From contig NZ_CP138995.1 of the NCBI RefSeq assembly GCF_044596045.1, forward strand, positions 1,240,001 through 1,304,000: 64,000 nucleotides of DNA, given 5' to 3'. The position numbers and the translations under genes are program-made. Numbering within the stretch: the first letter of the stretch is position 1; every line of letters begins with the position of its first letter. The notes under the pieces were generated by a model. It had not been told where the DNA came from. It worked only from the letters and a program-made list of their open reading frames with translations, and made no database searches. This document shows, piece by piece, positions 18,601 to 26,429 of this stretch. The DNA comes from Flagellimonas sp947499585. GTDB taxonomy: Bacteria > Bacteroidota > Bacteroidia > Flavobacteriales > Flavobacteriaceae.

Positions 18601-18921
18601 GCTCCACTACTATTGGAAAAGAGCAGACAAGCTCAATTCTTAAAACCTATGGCCATTGCCATTGCTTATGGTATTGGTTTTGCTACGGTTCTTACATTGT
18701 TAATGTTGCCTTTGTTTCTCTCTTTTGGAAATAATGTAAAAGTACTGGCCAAAAGATTATGGACAGGCGAAAAAATTTCAAGAGAAGAAGTAGAGCGGGC
18801 AATTAAAGAACAGAAAGAAGAGCAACATATGTTGGAAGAAGGAATGCAGCAGCTCAATGGAACTACAAACCACACCGAACCTAAAGAAAATGCTTCAAAA
18901 GTTTTAGAAGGAACAACATGA
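15634..18921 (+). CDS. RND efflux pump permease (AcrB/HAE-like)
   Basis: A 1095-residue inner-membrane proton antiporter. It has the two-fold RND layout: a helix at residues 10-30, a large periplasmic loop, a bundle of helices from about 335-495, a second loop and a second bundle from about 880-1035. The proton-relay acidic pair of transmembrane helix 4 is present as Asp397-Asp398 in GILVDDGIVIAENI. The opening motif SSFFPLTESKNVLITIAYPGAS is typical of multidrug (HAE) rather than metal pumps. Translation begins at a GTG overlapping the adaptor stop. The last four bases overlap the TolC gene start (ATGA). Likely cargo is hydrophobic toxicants or lipids; this is not resolvable from sequence. 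Confidence 0.93.
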   Translation: MRKVISYFIKYHVAVNVIIIAFFIFGIVGAFSLKSSFFPLTESKNVLITIAYPGASPQEVEEGIVLKIEDNLKGLQGVERVTSTSRENSGTINVEIEKGRDIDFMLLEVKNAVDRVPTFPTGMEPLVVSKLEPVRPTISFAVSGQNISLTTLKQIGRQIENDLRAIDGISQITISGYPDEEIEIAVDENRLLAYNLSFNDVAQAVSNANILVTGGNIKTNTEEYLIRANNRSYYGDELSNVMVRADASGRAIRLKDVATIRDRFSETPNAAYYNGDLSVNVTVTSTNTEDLIGSAEKVKEYIVDFNQKYTNVQLDVVRDLSKTLTQRTDLLTENAIIGMILVLIFLSLFLNTRLAFWVAFGLPVAFLGMFVFAPMLNVTINVLSLFGMIIVIGILVDDGIVIAENIYQHHEKGKTPVQAAIDGTMEVIPPILSAIITTILAFSIFLFLDGRVGDFFSEVSVVVILTLVVSLVEALIILPAHLAHSKALQPQKKGPKTGMAKVFSKLRIINKLGDDAMVWMRDKMYSPALRFAMDYKLLTFALFFMALVLTFGSIGGGIIRTSFFPRIASDRIAVELLMPNGANEKVTDSIISMIQDKAQIVNEELTDKYLQGSDKMLFENMLKNVGPGSSSATLVINLLPGEERPDAIRADMVTSRLTELVGPVIGAESLIYGSGGNFGGDPVSVSLLGNNIQELKAAKSELKTALLNNALLKDVADNDPAGIKEIRLELKENAYLLGLDLRTVMNQVRAGFFGAQAQRFQRGQDEIRVWVRYDRENRSSIADLDEMRIAAPSGERIPLSEIATYTIERGDVAINHLDGQREIQVSSDIKDLQTTSGTDAMTWVRTEVMPDILSKYPSITPSYEGQNREANKLLDSLTFVGLTVLFLIFVTIAFTFRSFSQPLLLILLVPFSLTAVAWGHWIHGFPINILSMLGIIALIGIMVNDGLVLIGKFNINLRNGLNFNDALYEAGRSRFRAIFLTSITTIAGLAPLLLEKSRQAQFLKPMAIAIAYGIGFATVLTLLMLPLFLSFGNNVKVLAKRLWTGEKISREEVERAIKEQKEEQHMLEEGMQQLNGTTNHTEPKENASKVLEGTT

Positions 18922-20246
18922 TTAAAAGTATATTTTATACACTCCCCATTTTTTTATTGGTTTTTATAAGTACAGCGGAAGCTCAAGAGAAAGTACTTTC
19001 CAAAGAAGAAGCCATTGATTTAACATTGGAAAACAACTTGGGTATTCAAGTTGCGCGAAATACCAGAAAAATTGATGACAACAATGCCAATATATTAAAT
19101 TCTGGCTATTTGCCCACGGTAACCGGCAATGCAGGGGGAAGTATTGATAAGCAAAATACAGAAGGCCAATTGGCAAGCGGAGATATACGTACTGCAGATG
19201 GTGCGGAAACAAGGCGCTACAATGCCTCTGTAGATGTAAACTACACCTTGTTTGATGGATTGAACAGATACTACAGCTATAAGAGCTTTAAAGAGCGTTC
19301 CCAGCAATCAGAATTAGAAGTAAGGCAGACTATTGAGAATACCGTTTTACAGCTTTTTACCGTGTATTATGAAGTGGCTCGTCTAACGGAGAATACCAAA
19401 AACTTGGAACAGGCCTTGGGAATTTCAAAAGACAGGCTAAAACGAGCACGGTATCAATTTGAATATGGACAGAATACCGGGCTGGATGTGTTGAATGCTG
19501 AGGTGGATATTAATACAGACAGCATTAATTTGTTAAATTCCAGACAGCAATTACGTAACACAATGCGTGACCTAAACCTTGTATTGAATCAAGATCTTTC
19601 CTCACAATTCCTTGCAGATACTACTGTTAATTTTGTACCTGGTCTTCAAATGGAGGAAATGCACAATGAAGCAAAATCGAATAACATCCGACTTCAATTG
19701 GTGGAAAAGGACATGAACATTACCATGTACAATGTAAAAGCGGCGAAGAGTGTTTTTCTACCTACAATTGGTTTAACAGGGACCTATGGATGGAATGAAT
19801 CAACCAATAATAGCCCACTTGCATTTTTAATTCAAAATACATCAACTGGTGTAACCGGTGCTGTTAATCTATCATGGAATCTTTTTGATGGAGGAAGAGG
19901 GATTACTGGTATCAAGAATGTAAAAATTGGTTATGAAAATCAAGAATTGCTCAAAAAGCAGATAGAGTTAGAGGTAGAGCGCGATATCCGAAATGCCTGG
20001 GACAGTTATACCAATGCGTTGTATGTATTGGAAGTACAGGAAAAGAATTTGCAGACCAATCAAAACAACTTCAATCGCACAGATGAACGCTATAAATTAG
20101 GACAGGTTACTTCTATAGAATTTAGACAGGCACAATTGAATCTATTGAATGCGGAATTGGCACAAAGTCAAGCAAAATACAGTGCTAAATTGGCCGAACT
20201 GCTAATGCTCCAAATAAGTGGTCAATTGCTGAACATAGATTTTTAA
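18918..20246 (+). CDS. TolC-family outer-membrane channel protein
   Basis: A 442-residue protein with a signal peptide ending TAEAQE. It carries two repeated outer-membrane efflux (OEP) domains with long amphipathic helices, for example RLKRARYQFEYGQNTGLDVLNAEVDIN and NRTDERYKLGQVTSIEFRQAQLNLLNAELAQSQAKY. This internal duplication is the TolC hallmark. It completes the RND tripartite pump as the outer-membrane exit duct. The start codon overlaps the pump gene by four bases. No separate terminator is obvious; a REP-like repeat follows at 20267. Confidence 0.93.
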   Translation: MIKSIFYTLPIFLLVFISTAEAQEKVLSKEEAIDLTLENNLGIQVARNTRKIDDNNANILNSGYLPTVTGNAGGSIDKQNTEGQLASGDIRTADGAETRRYNASVDVNYTLFDGLNRYYSYKSFKERSQQSELEVRQTIENTVLQLFTVYYEVARLTENTKNLEQALGISKDRLKRARYQFEYGQNTGLDVLNAEVDINTDSINLLNSRQQLRNTMRDLNLVLNQDLSSQFLADTTVNFVPGLQMEEMHNEAKSNNIRLQLVEKDMNITMYNVKAAKSVFLPTIGLTGTYGWNESTNNSPLAFLIQNTSTGVTGAVNLSWNLFDGGRGITGIKNVKIGYENQELLKKQIELEVERDIRNAWDSYTNALYVLEVQEKNLQTNQNNFNRTDERYKLGQVTSIEFRQAQLNLLNAELAQSQAKYSAKLAELLMLQISGQLLNIDF

Positions 20247-20266
20247 TTGGCGAATTCATATATCGA

Positions 20267-20291
20267 GTCATATCGAGCGCAGTCGAGATAT
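20267..20291. repeat. Dispersed palindromic (REP-like) element, copy 2
   Basis: The block GTCATATCGAGCGCAG followed by TCGAGATAT is the second common flavobacterial variant (TCGACTGCGCTCGATATGAC type). It lies in the gap between tolC and the CPXCG gene. It shares the outer GTCATA and inner TCGA features with the element at 9831, but the core differs. Confidence 0.6.
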
Positions 20292-20323
20292 TGGGCTCTT
20301 TAGAGTTGTTTTTTGAATAAGGT

Positions 20324-20506
20324 ATGCACGAACATTTCTTTCAATGCCCATATTGTTGGGAAGAGATTTCTTTTCTTTTAGATACTTCTGTGTCAAACCA
20401 AACCTATATTGAAGATTGTGAGGTATGTTGCAATCCCATTGAAGCAAATACAACCTTTGAAAATCAAGAATTGATACATTTTGAAGCTAGAGAATTGGGA
20501 CAATAA
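20324..20506 (+). CDS. CPXCG-motif cysteine-rich small protein
   Basis: A 60-residue soluble protein with a probable single zinc ribbon: CPYC at residues 8-11 and CEVC at 32-35, separated by 20 residues. The N-terminal layout (short start, CPxC, then a strand, YxEDCExCCxPIE) matches the small CPXCG family found throughout proteobacteria and Bacteroidota. Function is unknown. It lies 39 bp before the MFS gene on the same strand. Confidence 0.85.
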   Translation: MHEHFFQCPYCWEEISFLLDTSVSNQTYIEDCEVCCNPIEANTTFENQELIHFEARELGQ

Positions 20507-20545
20507 TTTGTTTACCTTTAAATACAACCGATTCCAGTTTTACTT

Positions 20546-21877
20546 ATGAAGCTTTCAAAGCTGATAGCACCCAAAATTTTCCCGATTTTACTAGTAAATT
20601 TTATCGGTATTTTAGGATATAGTATAGTAATTCCAATTCTCATTTTCATAGTGACGGATATGGGAGGGAATGGTTTTATATATGGAATTTTAGGAGCTAC
20701 ATATCCCTTTTTTCAATTCATTGGAGCTCCCATATTAGGAAGGCTTTCAGATAAAATTGGCAGAAAAAAAGTGCTTGTCATTAGCCAGCTAGGTACGTTC
20801 ATTGCATGGACACTCTTTTTATTGGCCTTTATCCTTCCAGAAACAAAGCTTTGGACTCAAAACACAACGCTTACTGGGAATTACGCAATGACGTTGCCTT
20901 TGATCATTATTTTTTTAGCTCGAATTTTTGATGGTTTTACTGGGGGCAATATATCTGTGGCCAATGCATATTTATCAGATATATCCACAGATGAGGATAG
21001 AAATTCAAACTTTGGAAAGATGGGGGCTTCTACAAGTTTAGGATTTGTATTGGGTCCAGCTTTTGCTGGGGTTTTGGCTTCTACCATCCTTGGAGAAGTA
21101 TTGCCTCTAATATTGGCCGCATTAATTTCTCTTGTAGCCATTTTTGTTATAAATACACAACTAAAGGAGAGTGTGCCTTGTGTAGTAAATACAGGAAAGG
21201 TCCGCCTGCGGTCTTTACGAAGGTTTTTTCAAGTAGAACATAAGAATTGTTATCAAGAAGGAGAATTACAAGCCAATCCTGAAAAAACAGGATTAAAAAG
21301 AATTTTGAGAGAACCTGGTATTCCGCTTTTATACATGGTTTACTTTTTAACTTTTTTGGGCTTTAGTCTCTTTTATGCTGGCCTACCCATATATGCCAAT
21401 ACCATCTTAGATTGGTCATCAACAGAACTGGGTATTTTTCTTGCTTATTCCAGTCTTATTATGATTGTAGTTCAGGGACCTGTTTTGACCAGGTTACAAG
21501 GGAAAATAACCAATGAAAGGTTAATACTTGTTGGATCTTTCATACTAGCCTCTTCATTTTTGCTTTTGTCCTTTAAAAGTTTGATAATCATTTATTTGGC
21601 CAATACCCTATTATCCATAGGGAACGGTTTAATGTGGCCAAGTTTTATGGCATTGCTATCTAGAACTGGAAGCTCTAAAATGCAGGGAGCCATACAAGGG
21701 TATGGTAATAGTATGGGGAGTATTGCCAGTATGTTTGGTCTTATTTTAGGTGGTGTTTTGTTTGAATTCTTGTCAACTACTGTTTTCGCTATTGGAGGAA
21801 TAATCTTTTTGATTATCACTGCGTTGATGAGTTTCAATTTTATGCAAGGAAAGAAACAGGTACAGCTGAGTACTTAA
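20546..21877 (+). CDS. MFS transporter (TetA-like drug/proton antiporter family)
   Basis: A 443-residue integral membrane protein with about 12 hydrophobic helices. The MFS motif A appears after helix 2 as GRLSDKIGRKKVLVIS. The helix 5 region AFAGVLAST follows a glycine-rich GASTSLGFVLGP that resembles motif C of drug antiporters. A polar central loop (about 205-255) separates the two six-helix halves. The closest general family is TetA/MFS drug-proton antiporters; the substrate is not known. It may be co-transcribed with the CPXCG gene. No efflux regulator is adjacent. Confidence 0.85.
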   Translation: MKLSKLIAPKIFPILLVNFIGILGYSIVIPILIFIVTDMGGNGFIYGILGATYPFFQFIGAPILGRLSDKIGRKKVLVISQLGTFIAWTLFLLAFILPETKLWTQNTTLTGNYAMTLPLIIIFLARIFDGFTGGNISVANAYLSDISTDEDRNSNFGKMGASTSLGFVLGPAFAGVLASTILGEVLPLILAALISLVAIFVINTQLKESVPCVVNTGKVRLRSLRRFFQVEHKNCYQEGELQANPEKTGLKRILREPGIPLLYMVYFLTFLGFSLFYAGLPIYANTILDWSSTELGIFLAYSSLIMIVVQGPVLTRLQGKITNERLILVGSFILASSFLLLSFKSLIIIYLANTLLSIGNGLMWPSFMALLSRTGSSKMQGAIQGYGNSMGSIASMFGLILGGVLFEFLSTTVFAIGGIIFLIITALMSFNFMQGKKQVQLST

Positions 21878-22082
21878 GGCTGTTAAAACGTGGTTTAAAA
21901 GTTAGAAAAATGTGCATTTGATTCATGCCAAATAGTAGATTTGACTTCTTGGCTTTAATCACAAAAGGAGGTAAATCAAATTATAAAAAAGGTTAGATAG
22001 GAATTTTTGTATGCTTATCTTTAATTTGAGAAAATTGCCATATTCAATTGTTGAAATAGTACCTTCTTAATCTAATTTTTTA

Positions 22083-22916
22083 ATGACTCTAAACCTTGTA
22101 ATAATCCTATTTTTAGTGGGTCTTGCCAATGGTTTTTATTCAGGATTAATGGGAACAGGAGGTAATGTTATTCTTATTCCTGCATTAGATTTGGTTTTGG
22201 CACCATTGGGCATTTCAGAGCCTGAATTGGTAAAATTTATAATCGCCCATTCTCTTTTTATAACCATATTTAATGGATTTGCTGTGAGCTATAAGCAATA
22301 TAGAATAGGCAATTTTTATCTTAAGGAAGTTCTGCTCATTGGTATTCCGGCAGTTTTGGCCGGTTTTATGATGTCTGAAATAGTTAAGACCTCTGATTGG
22401 TACGATAAAATCTATTTTGACATACTCTTTTTAATTATGGTTTCTCTTGTGGCAATTAGGTTTTTACTCTTTCGCACAAAAAGTGCGGTTTCTAATAGAC
22501 AAGAAAAACTCCAAAATGGGAAACTAATGTACTATGTACTTGGCTTGTTTACGGGAGTGACCACAGCACTTTCTGGTTTTGGTGGTGGCATTGTTGTAAT
22601 CCCCAGTCTAACAGATGTTTTTGGAGTCCAAATACGCAAAGCAAGTTCTATTTCTATTGGAGTGGTAATGTTATTGGCAATTGGGGTAACTGCCAGCTAT
22701 ATAAGTTTTGATACCTCTGAACAAATACAACAAGTACTGCCTAATCAGTTTGGCTACATCTCCATGAGTTTGGTATTGCCTATATTGTTGGGTGTGTTTT
22801 TGGCAGCACCGTTTGGTGTAAAAATGGCCCATAGAACCAAACCTGCACTATTACGACTGATTTTTGGTGGAGTAATGGTTTTAATAATAGCCAAAACAGT
22901 TGTCGGTTTTATTTGA
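22083..22916 (+). CDS. Sulfite exporter TauE/SafE family permease
   Basis: A 277-residue membrane protein with about eight hydrophobic helices in two related halves. The repeats GFYSGLMGTGGNVILIPALDLV and GVTTALSGFGGGIVVIPSLTDVFG are the two TauE/SafE signature glycine motifs. Family members move sulfite, sulfoacetate or other small organosulfur anions. Its closeness to a (broken) sulfatase on the opposite strand is suggestive but not evidence of function. It converges on the nuclease/phosphatase gene with a 20-bp gap. The 205-bp region upstream holds no other gene. Confidence 0.85.
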   Translation: MTLNLVIILFLVGLANGFYSGLMGTGGNVILIPALDLVLAPLGISEPELVKFIIAHSLFITIFNGFAVSYKQYRIGNFYLKEVLLIGIPAVLAGFMMSEIVKTSDWYDKIYFDILFLIMVSLVAIRFLLFRTKSAVSNRQEKLQNGKLMYYVLGLFTGVTTALSGFGGGIVVIPSLTDVFGVQIRKASSISIGVVMLLAIGVTASYISFDTSEQIQQVLPNQFGYISMSLVLPILLGVFLAAPFGVKMAHRTKPALLRLIFGGVMVLIIAKTVVGFI

Positions 22917-22936
22917 TTTTTATGCAATCTAGCTGT

Positions 22937-23779
22937 CTATTTATCAGTAAACTCAAGTTTAGCAAGCACAGGAAGGTGGTCAGAAGGGTATCTGCAATTT
23001 TTGGAATCACTTAAAATGCCGCTTTTAAGTACCTTGAACGTATTCCCGGAAACAAATACATAATCTATTCTACGGGTAACAGGTTGTGTAAAATTAAAGC
23101 CATTGAAGGTGCCTTCAGGGCCAAAGGCATTATCGCCAGCCAAAATATGTGCATCGTTAAAAACTTCTTCAAGTAATTTAATGCCTTTTGCATCGCTTTC
23201 CAAATTAAAATCACCCATAACAATTACAGGAAGTTTCTTTTTATTCAGCTCCTTAATTATATTCAGGATTAATTGTGAGCTGTTGGTTTTGGCCTCTTTT
23301 CCAACATGATCAAAATGCGCGTTGAAAACATAAAATTGTTTCTCTGTTCCATTTATTTTGAACAAGCCGTAGGTGCATATTCTAGGCAATGCTGCATCCC
23401 ATCCTTTTGAAGGTTTTTCTGGAGTTGTGGATAACCAAAAGGTGTTCTCCTCCAATAAAGTGTATATTTTTTTATTATAGAAAATTGCTGTAAACTCACC
23501 CTTTTCATCCCCATTGTCCCTACCAATTCCAAAAAATGAATAATCAGTTAAACCCTCATCAATATCCTTTAATTGATGGATTAAACCCTCTTGGGTTCCA
23601 AAAATCCCCGGGGCATAAAAGTTAAGTTGCGAAATAAGAAAGTCCTTTCGGTGTTCCCAACTGTTTAGACTATCCTTGGGATTATCATATCTTATATTAT
23701 AGGACATAACATCCAACGTTTGTGCGTATATGAATGAAGTGCCAAGCGTAAGAATAGCAAATAGAATCTTTTTTTTCAT
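22937..23779 (-). CDS. Secreted endonuclease/exonuclease/phosphatase-family hydrolase
   Basis: A 280-residue protein with a signal peptide (ILFAILTLGTSFIYAQ) and an EEP fold. It begins LDVMSYNIRYDNP and has the catalytic Glu in GTQEGL, GDFN (VIVMGDFNLESDA) and the terminal SDHLPV His. Bacteroidota members of this group act on phosphoesters (sugar phosphates, lipids or nucleic acids) in the periplasm. The start ATG overlaps the stop of the upstream sulfatase remnant (ATGA), so the two were once one operon. The substrate cannot be told from sequence. The gene itself looks intact. Confidence 0.85.
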   Translation of the reverse strand: MKKKILFAILTLGTSFIYAQTLDVMSYNIRYDNPKDSLNSWEHRKDFLISQLNFYAPGIFGTQEGLIHQLKDIDEGLTDYSFFGIGRDNGDEKGEFTAIFYNKKIYTLLEENTFWLSTTPEKPSKGWDAALPRICTYGLFKINGTEKQFYVFNAHFDHVGKEAKTNSSQLILNIIKELNKKKLPVIVMGDFNLESDAKGIKLLEEVFNDAHILAGDNAFGPEGTFNGFNFTQPVTRRIDYVFVSGNTFKVLKSGILSDSKNCRYPSDHLPVLAKLEFTDK

Positions 23780-24393
23780 TTGATAGGGATGCCTCTTAAT
23801 TTTTTAAAAGCTTTGTTGGCAACATCAACTTCTGCTTTTGTTGTGGTTTCAAATTCCTTTTCGGTTACTAAATAGTGCTCTTGTAAGCTGTCCAACTTCC
23901 GGTGCATTTTGGTGATTATGTCTTTGTACCCTCCATTATCAATAGCATTGTACAGCTCTTTTGGGTCTTTTTCCAAATCATAAAATTCCCAAGCATCAAT
24001 ATCGTCATAAAAATGGATTAATTTATAGCGTTTGGTGCGTATTCCGTATTGTTTTTTTACCATATGAAAAGCTGGATAATCATAATAGTGATAATAAATC
24101 GATTCTTTAAAATCAACCTCTGTTCCATCCAACAATGCTTTGAATGATTTGCCTTGCATCTTTTTGGTGTACTGAATTCCTCCGGCTAGATCCAACAGAG
24201 TAGGAGCAAAATCCAAATTTTGAACCATAGCATCTGTTATTGTTCCCCGTTTTATTCTTCTTGGTAGTTGCGCTAATAAGGGCATCCTTAGGGATTCTTC
24301 GTGCATGAAACGTTTATCAAACCAACCGCGTTCACCCAAATAAAAACCTTAATCGGAAGTATAAATCATGAGGTTTTCTTTGGTTGAACTGTA
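23776..24393 (-). pseudogene. Broken sulfatase, C-terminal fragment
   Basis: The minus strand encodes the C-terminal third of an S1-type sulfatase: GFYLGERGWFDKRFMHEESLRMPLL, then VQNLDFAPTLLDLAGG and IRTKRYKLIHFYDDIDAWEFYDLEKDPKELYN. Directly upstream in the same frame the text reads STKENLMIYTSD, then a TAA stop at 24349-24351 where intact relatives have Gln (TSDQGFYLG). A further stop lies at 24394-24396. The N-terminal two thirds, including the catalytic CxPxR site, are missing. The surviving ORF has only a TTG to start from. The fragment overlaps the nuclease/phosphatase gene by four bases. I call it a non-functional remnant. Confidence 0.85.
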
Positions 24394-24841
24394 TTAAGAG
24401 TGCCCTTTCAAATCCAAAATTGTAATCTGTTCCTTTTCTAAGAAAATTTCCGAACTCTTAATGATATTTTTGCAATAGTTTCATAATAAGGAACCCAATC
24501 TCTTATGGAGATGGAATTTGATATTAATAAGATTATCGCATCAGGAATTCAAAACAAGCTGAATCCTAATGTATCCCAGAAATAAATAGAAGAAAAACGA
24601 TCAGGCAGAATTAAGGGCCGAAAAAGAAAGGCCATTGATTCGTCAACGCCTGATAAAAAGTTTAAAACGCTTCAAAAGTATTTGAAAACTAGATTGGTAG
24701 TGATCAATACTGATAATTCGAATTGTCAATTGAATGGGAATACATGCTTTACAAAGTTCATATAAACCTGGGAATAAGCAGACTAAACATAAAAGTTTCT
24801 TGAAACTTGTTAAATTGTGCAGCATATTTTTAATGTGTTGA
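24394..24841. other. 448-bp region without a convincing gene
   Basis: Between the broken sulfatase and the end of the hydantoinase operon there is no ORF that looks real. Two short open stretches on the plus strand, one from ATG 24505 (26 codons) and one around 24605-24685, are rich in Lys/Arg/Glu and lie in different frames. They could be decayed remains of a small gene. The minus strand around 24440-24490 reads RDWVPYYETIAK before a stop, possibly another piece of a lost gene. No transposase or inverted terminal repeat is seen. Confidence 0.5.
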
Positions 24842-26425
24842 TTAACTCAACAAATCCCCGCAAAGCTTTACCTTAAGTTTTACAGCTCCAGGAAGATAGG
24901 CTAGGGGTATTACTTCTTTTGCCAGTATATTGATGCTATCTTCTAGGGCCCCGTTTTTCAACAACTCTTGTTTTACCTTTTCAAGTAGTTGCTCCAAAGC
25001 TGTATTTTCATCATTCTGTAGAGTGTTAATCACCATTTCTTCCTCACAGCCAATTTGAGCAATGCAAGCACCGAATGCGTTGGCCACTTCCAAGTGTTCT
25101 GGAAAAATTACGCTAGAAGCACCGTTGATTTCTTTCGGCAACAAGAATGATCCGCCACCACAGGCAACAACAGGAATTTCTCTCGAATCTGTTTTTAGCT
25201 TGTCCACTAACTTTTCAATAGTTATTTGAATCTGATGTTTTACTTCGGAAAGAGCTTCTGGAAATGTTTTTTCCGTAATTTTTTCTATCATTTTAATCAG
25301 GTTCAACGATTCTTCAGCATGTTCTATTTCCAATTCATTATTAGCCAAAAAGAAATCGGAAAGGGTTAATGTATCACCTTCAAATGCTATGGCTTTTTCC
25401 TTAAGTCGATACCCAACCGAATCTGGGCCAAGGTGACATTTGTTGCCAGAAAACCGCACAATGGTACCCCCACCAATTCCAACTGCTACAACATCTGGCA
25501 TTCTAAAATTTGTAAGAACACCGCCTATTTGAGCTGCTTGGGTACTTTCCCTAGGAAAAAAGTTGACTAGGACGCCTCCATCCGAGGTTGTGCCACCCAC
25601 GTCAATAACAATTCCATTTTTCACTTTTGACAATGCCCCTGCTCCGCGAATACTGTTTGTAGGGCCAGAAGAAATGGTAAGCACTGGATAATCCTGCACC
25701 TGTTCTAATGACATTAAGGTTCCATCATTTTGACCGATGAACATTTGGGACGAAAGACCCAATCCATGTACGGTATCTTTAAAGGCATTCACCATTTTAG
25801 AAGCTACTTTTTGTAAAGCTGCATTTAAAATTGCGGCATTTTCACGCTCTAGCAATCCAAGCCCACCAAGTTGATGAGAACAGCTTGTTCTTACATCACT
25901 TCCCAAAATTTCCTTGGCCCAAGCAGCTACCTGCAATTCCTGATCTGGCAGTGTTTTGGAAAAAATGCCGGTAATGGCCAAAGATTCCACCTGTCCCTTC
26001 ATGGAATGAAGATGTCTTTTTACTTCTTTTTCTTTCAACGGACTTATCAATCGACCATCAAATTCATAACCACCGTGTACCATATAAGTATGTTCCCCCA
26101 GAAGGACTTTCAATTCTTCAGGGAAATCTGCCATAGTTGGTATGGAACTGCTTGCTGGAAGACCAATTCTGATAGCACCGATTTTGTTTAGTTCTTTTCG
26201 TTCCACCAGAGCGTTGGTGCAATGCGTTGTACCCAACATGATATATTTGATATCCTCTTTGGGAATATTTACTTTGGAAATGACAGCGCCAATAGCATTT
26301 TTGATACCAGTACTCACATCTAGCGTTGTGGTCTGCTTGGTTTTGGCCAAAATTGTATTGGTATGTGATACCAATACAGCATCCGTATTGGTGCCTCCAA
26401 CATCAACACCTATTTTGTAATACAT
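24842..26425 (-). CDS. Second hydantoinase/oxoprolinase-family ATPase (short form)
   Basis: A 527-residue cytosolic protein with the N-terminal hydantoinase/oxoprolinase domain (IGVDVGGTNTDAVLV, residues 4-18; GTTHCTNALVERKELNKIGAIR, about 68-90). It also has the ATPase-type core (GIVIDVGGTTSDGGVL and VVACGGGSFLLP). It lacks the long C-terminal region of the 687-residue HyuA at 31505 and is not a duplicate of it. Proteins of this size are commonly encoded beside, or fused to, DUF917 proteins, as here: only four bases separate it from the DUF917 gene. ATP-dependent cleavage or activation of a cyclic amide is the family expectation. It is the last gene of the operon. Confidence 0.85.
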   Translation of the reverse strand: MYYKIGVDVGGTNTDAVLVSHTNTILAKTKQTTTLDVSTGIKNAIGAVISKVNIPKEDIKYIMLGTTHCTNALVERKELNKIGAIRIGLPASSSIPTMADFPEELKVLLGEHTYMVHGGYEFDGRLISPLKEKEVKRHLHSMKGQVESLAITGIFSKTLPDQELQVAAWAKEILGSDVRTSCSHQLGGLGLLERENAAILNAALQKVASKMVNAFKDTVHGLGLSSQMFIGQNDGTLMSLEQVQDYPVLTISSGPTNSIRGAGALSKVKNGIVIDVGGTTSDGGVLVNFFPRESTQAAQIGGVLTNFRMPDVVAVGIGGGTIVRFSGNKCHLGPDSVGYRLKEKAIAFEGDTLTLSDFFLANNELEIEHAEESLNLIKMIEKITEKTFPEALSEVKHQIQITIEKLVDKLKTDSREIPVVACGGGSFLLPKEINGASSVIFPEHLEVANAFGACIAQIGCEEEMVINTLQNDENTALEQLLEKVKQELLKNGALEDSINILAKEVIPLAYLPGAVKLKVKLCGDLLS

Positions 26426-26429
26426 ACTT

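Noticed and set aside
24505..24585. Short plus-strand ORF in the empty region after the broken sulfatase
   Set aside because: Only 26 codons; a nearby Lys/Arg-rich open stretch is in another frame. At most a decayed gene.
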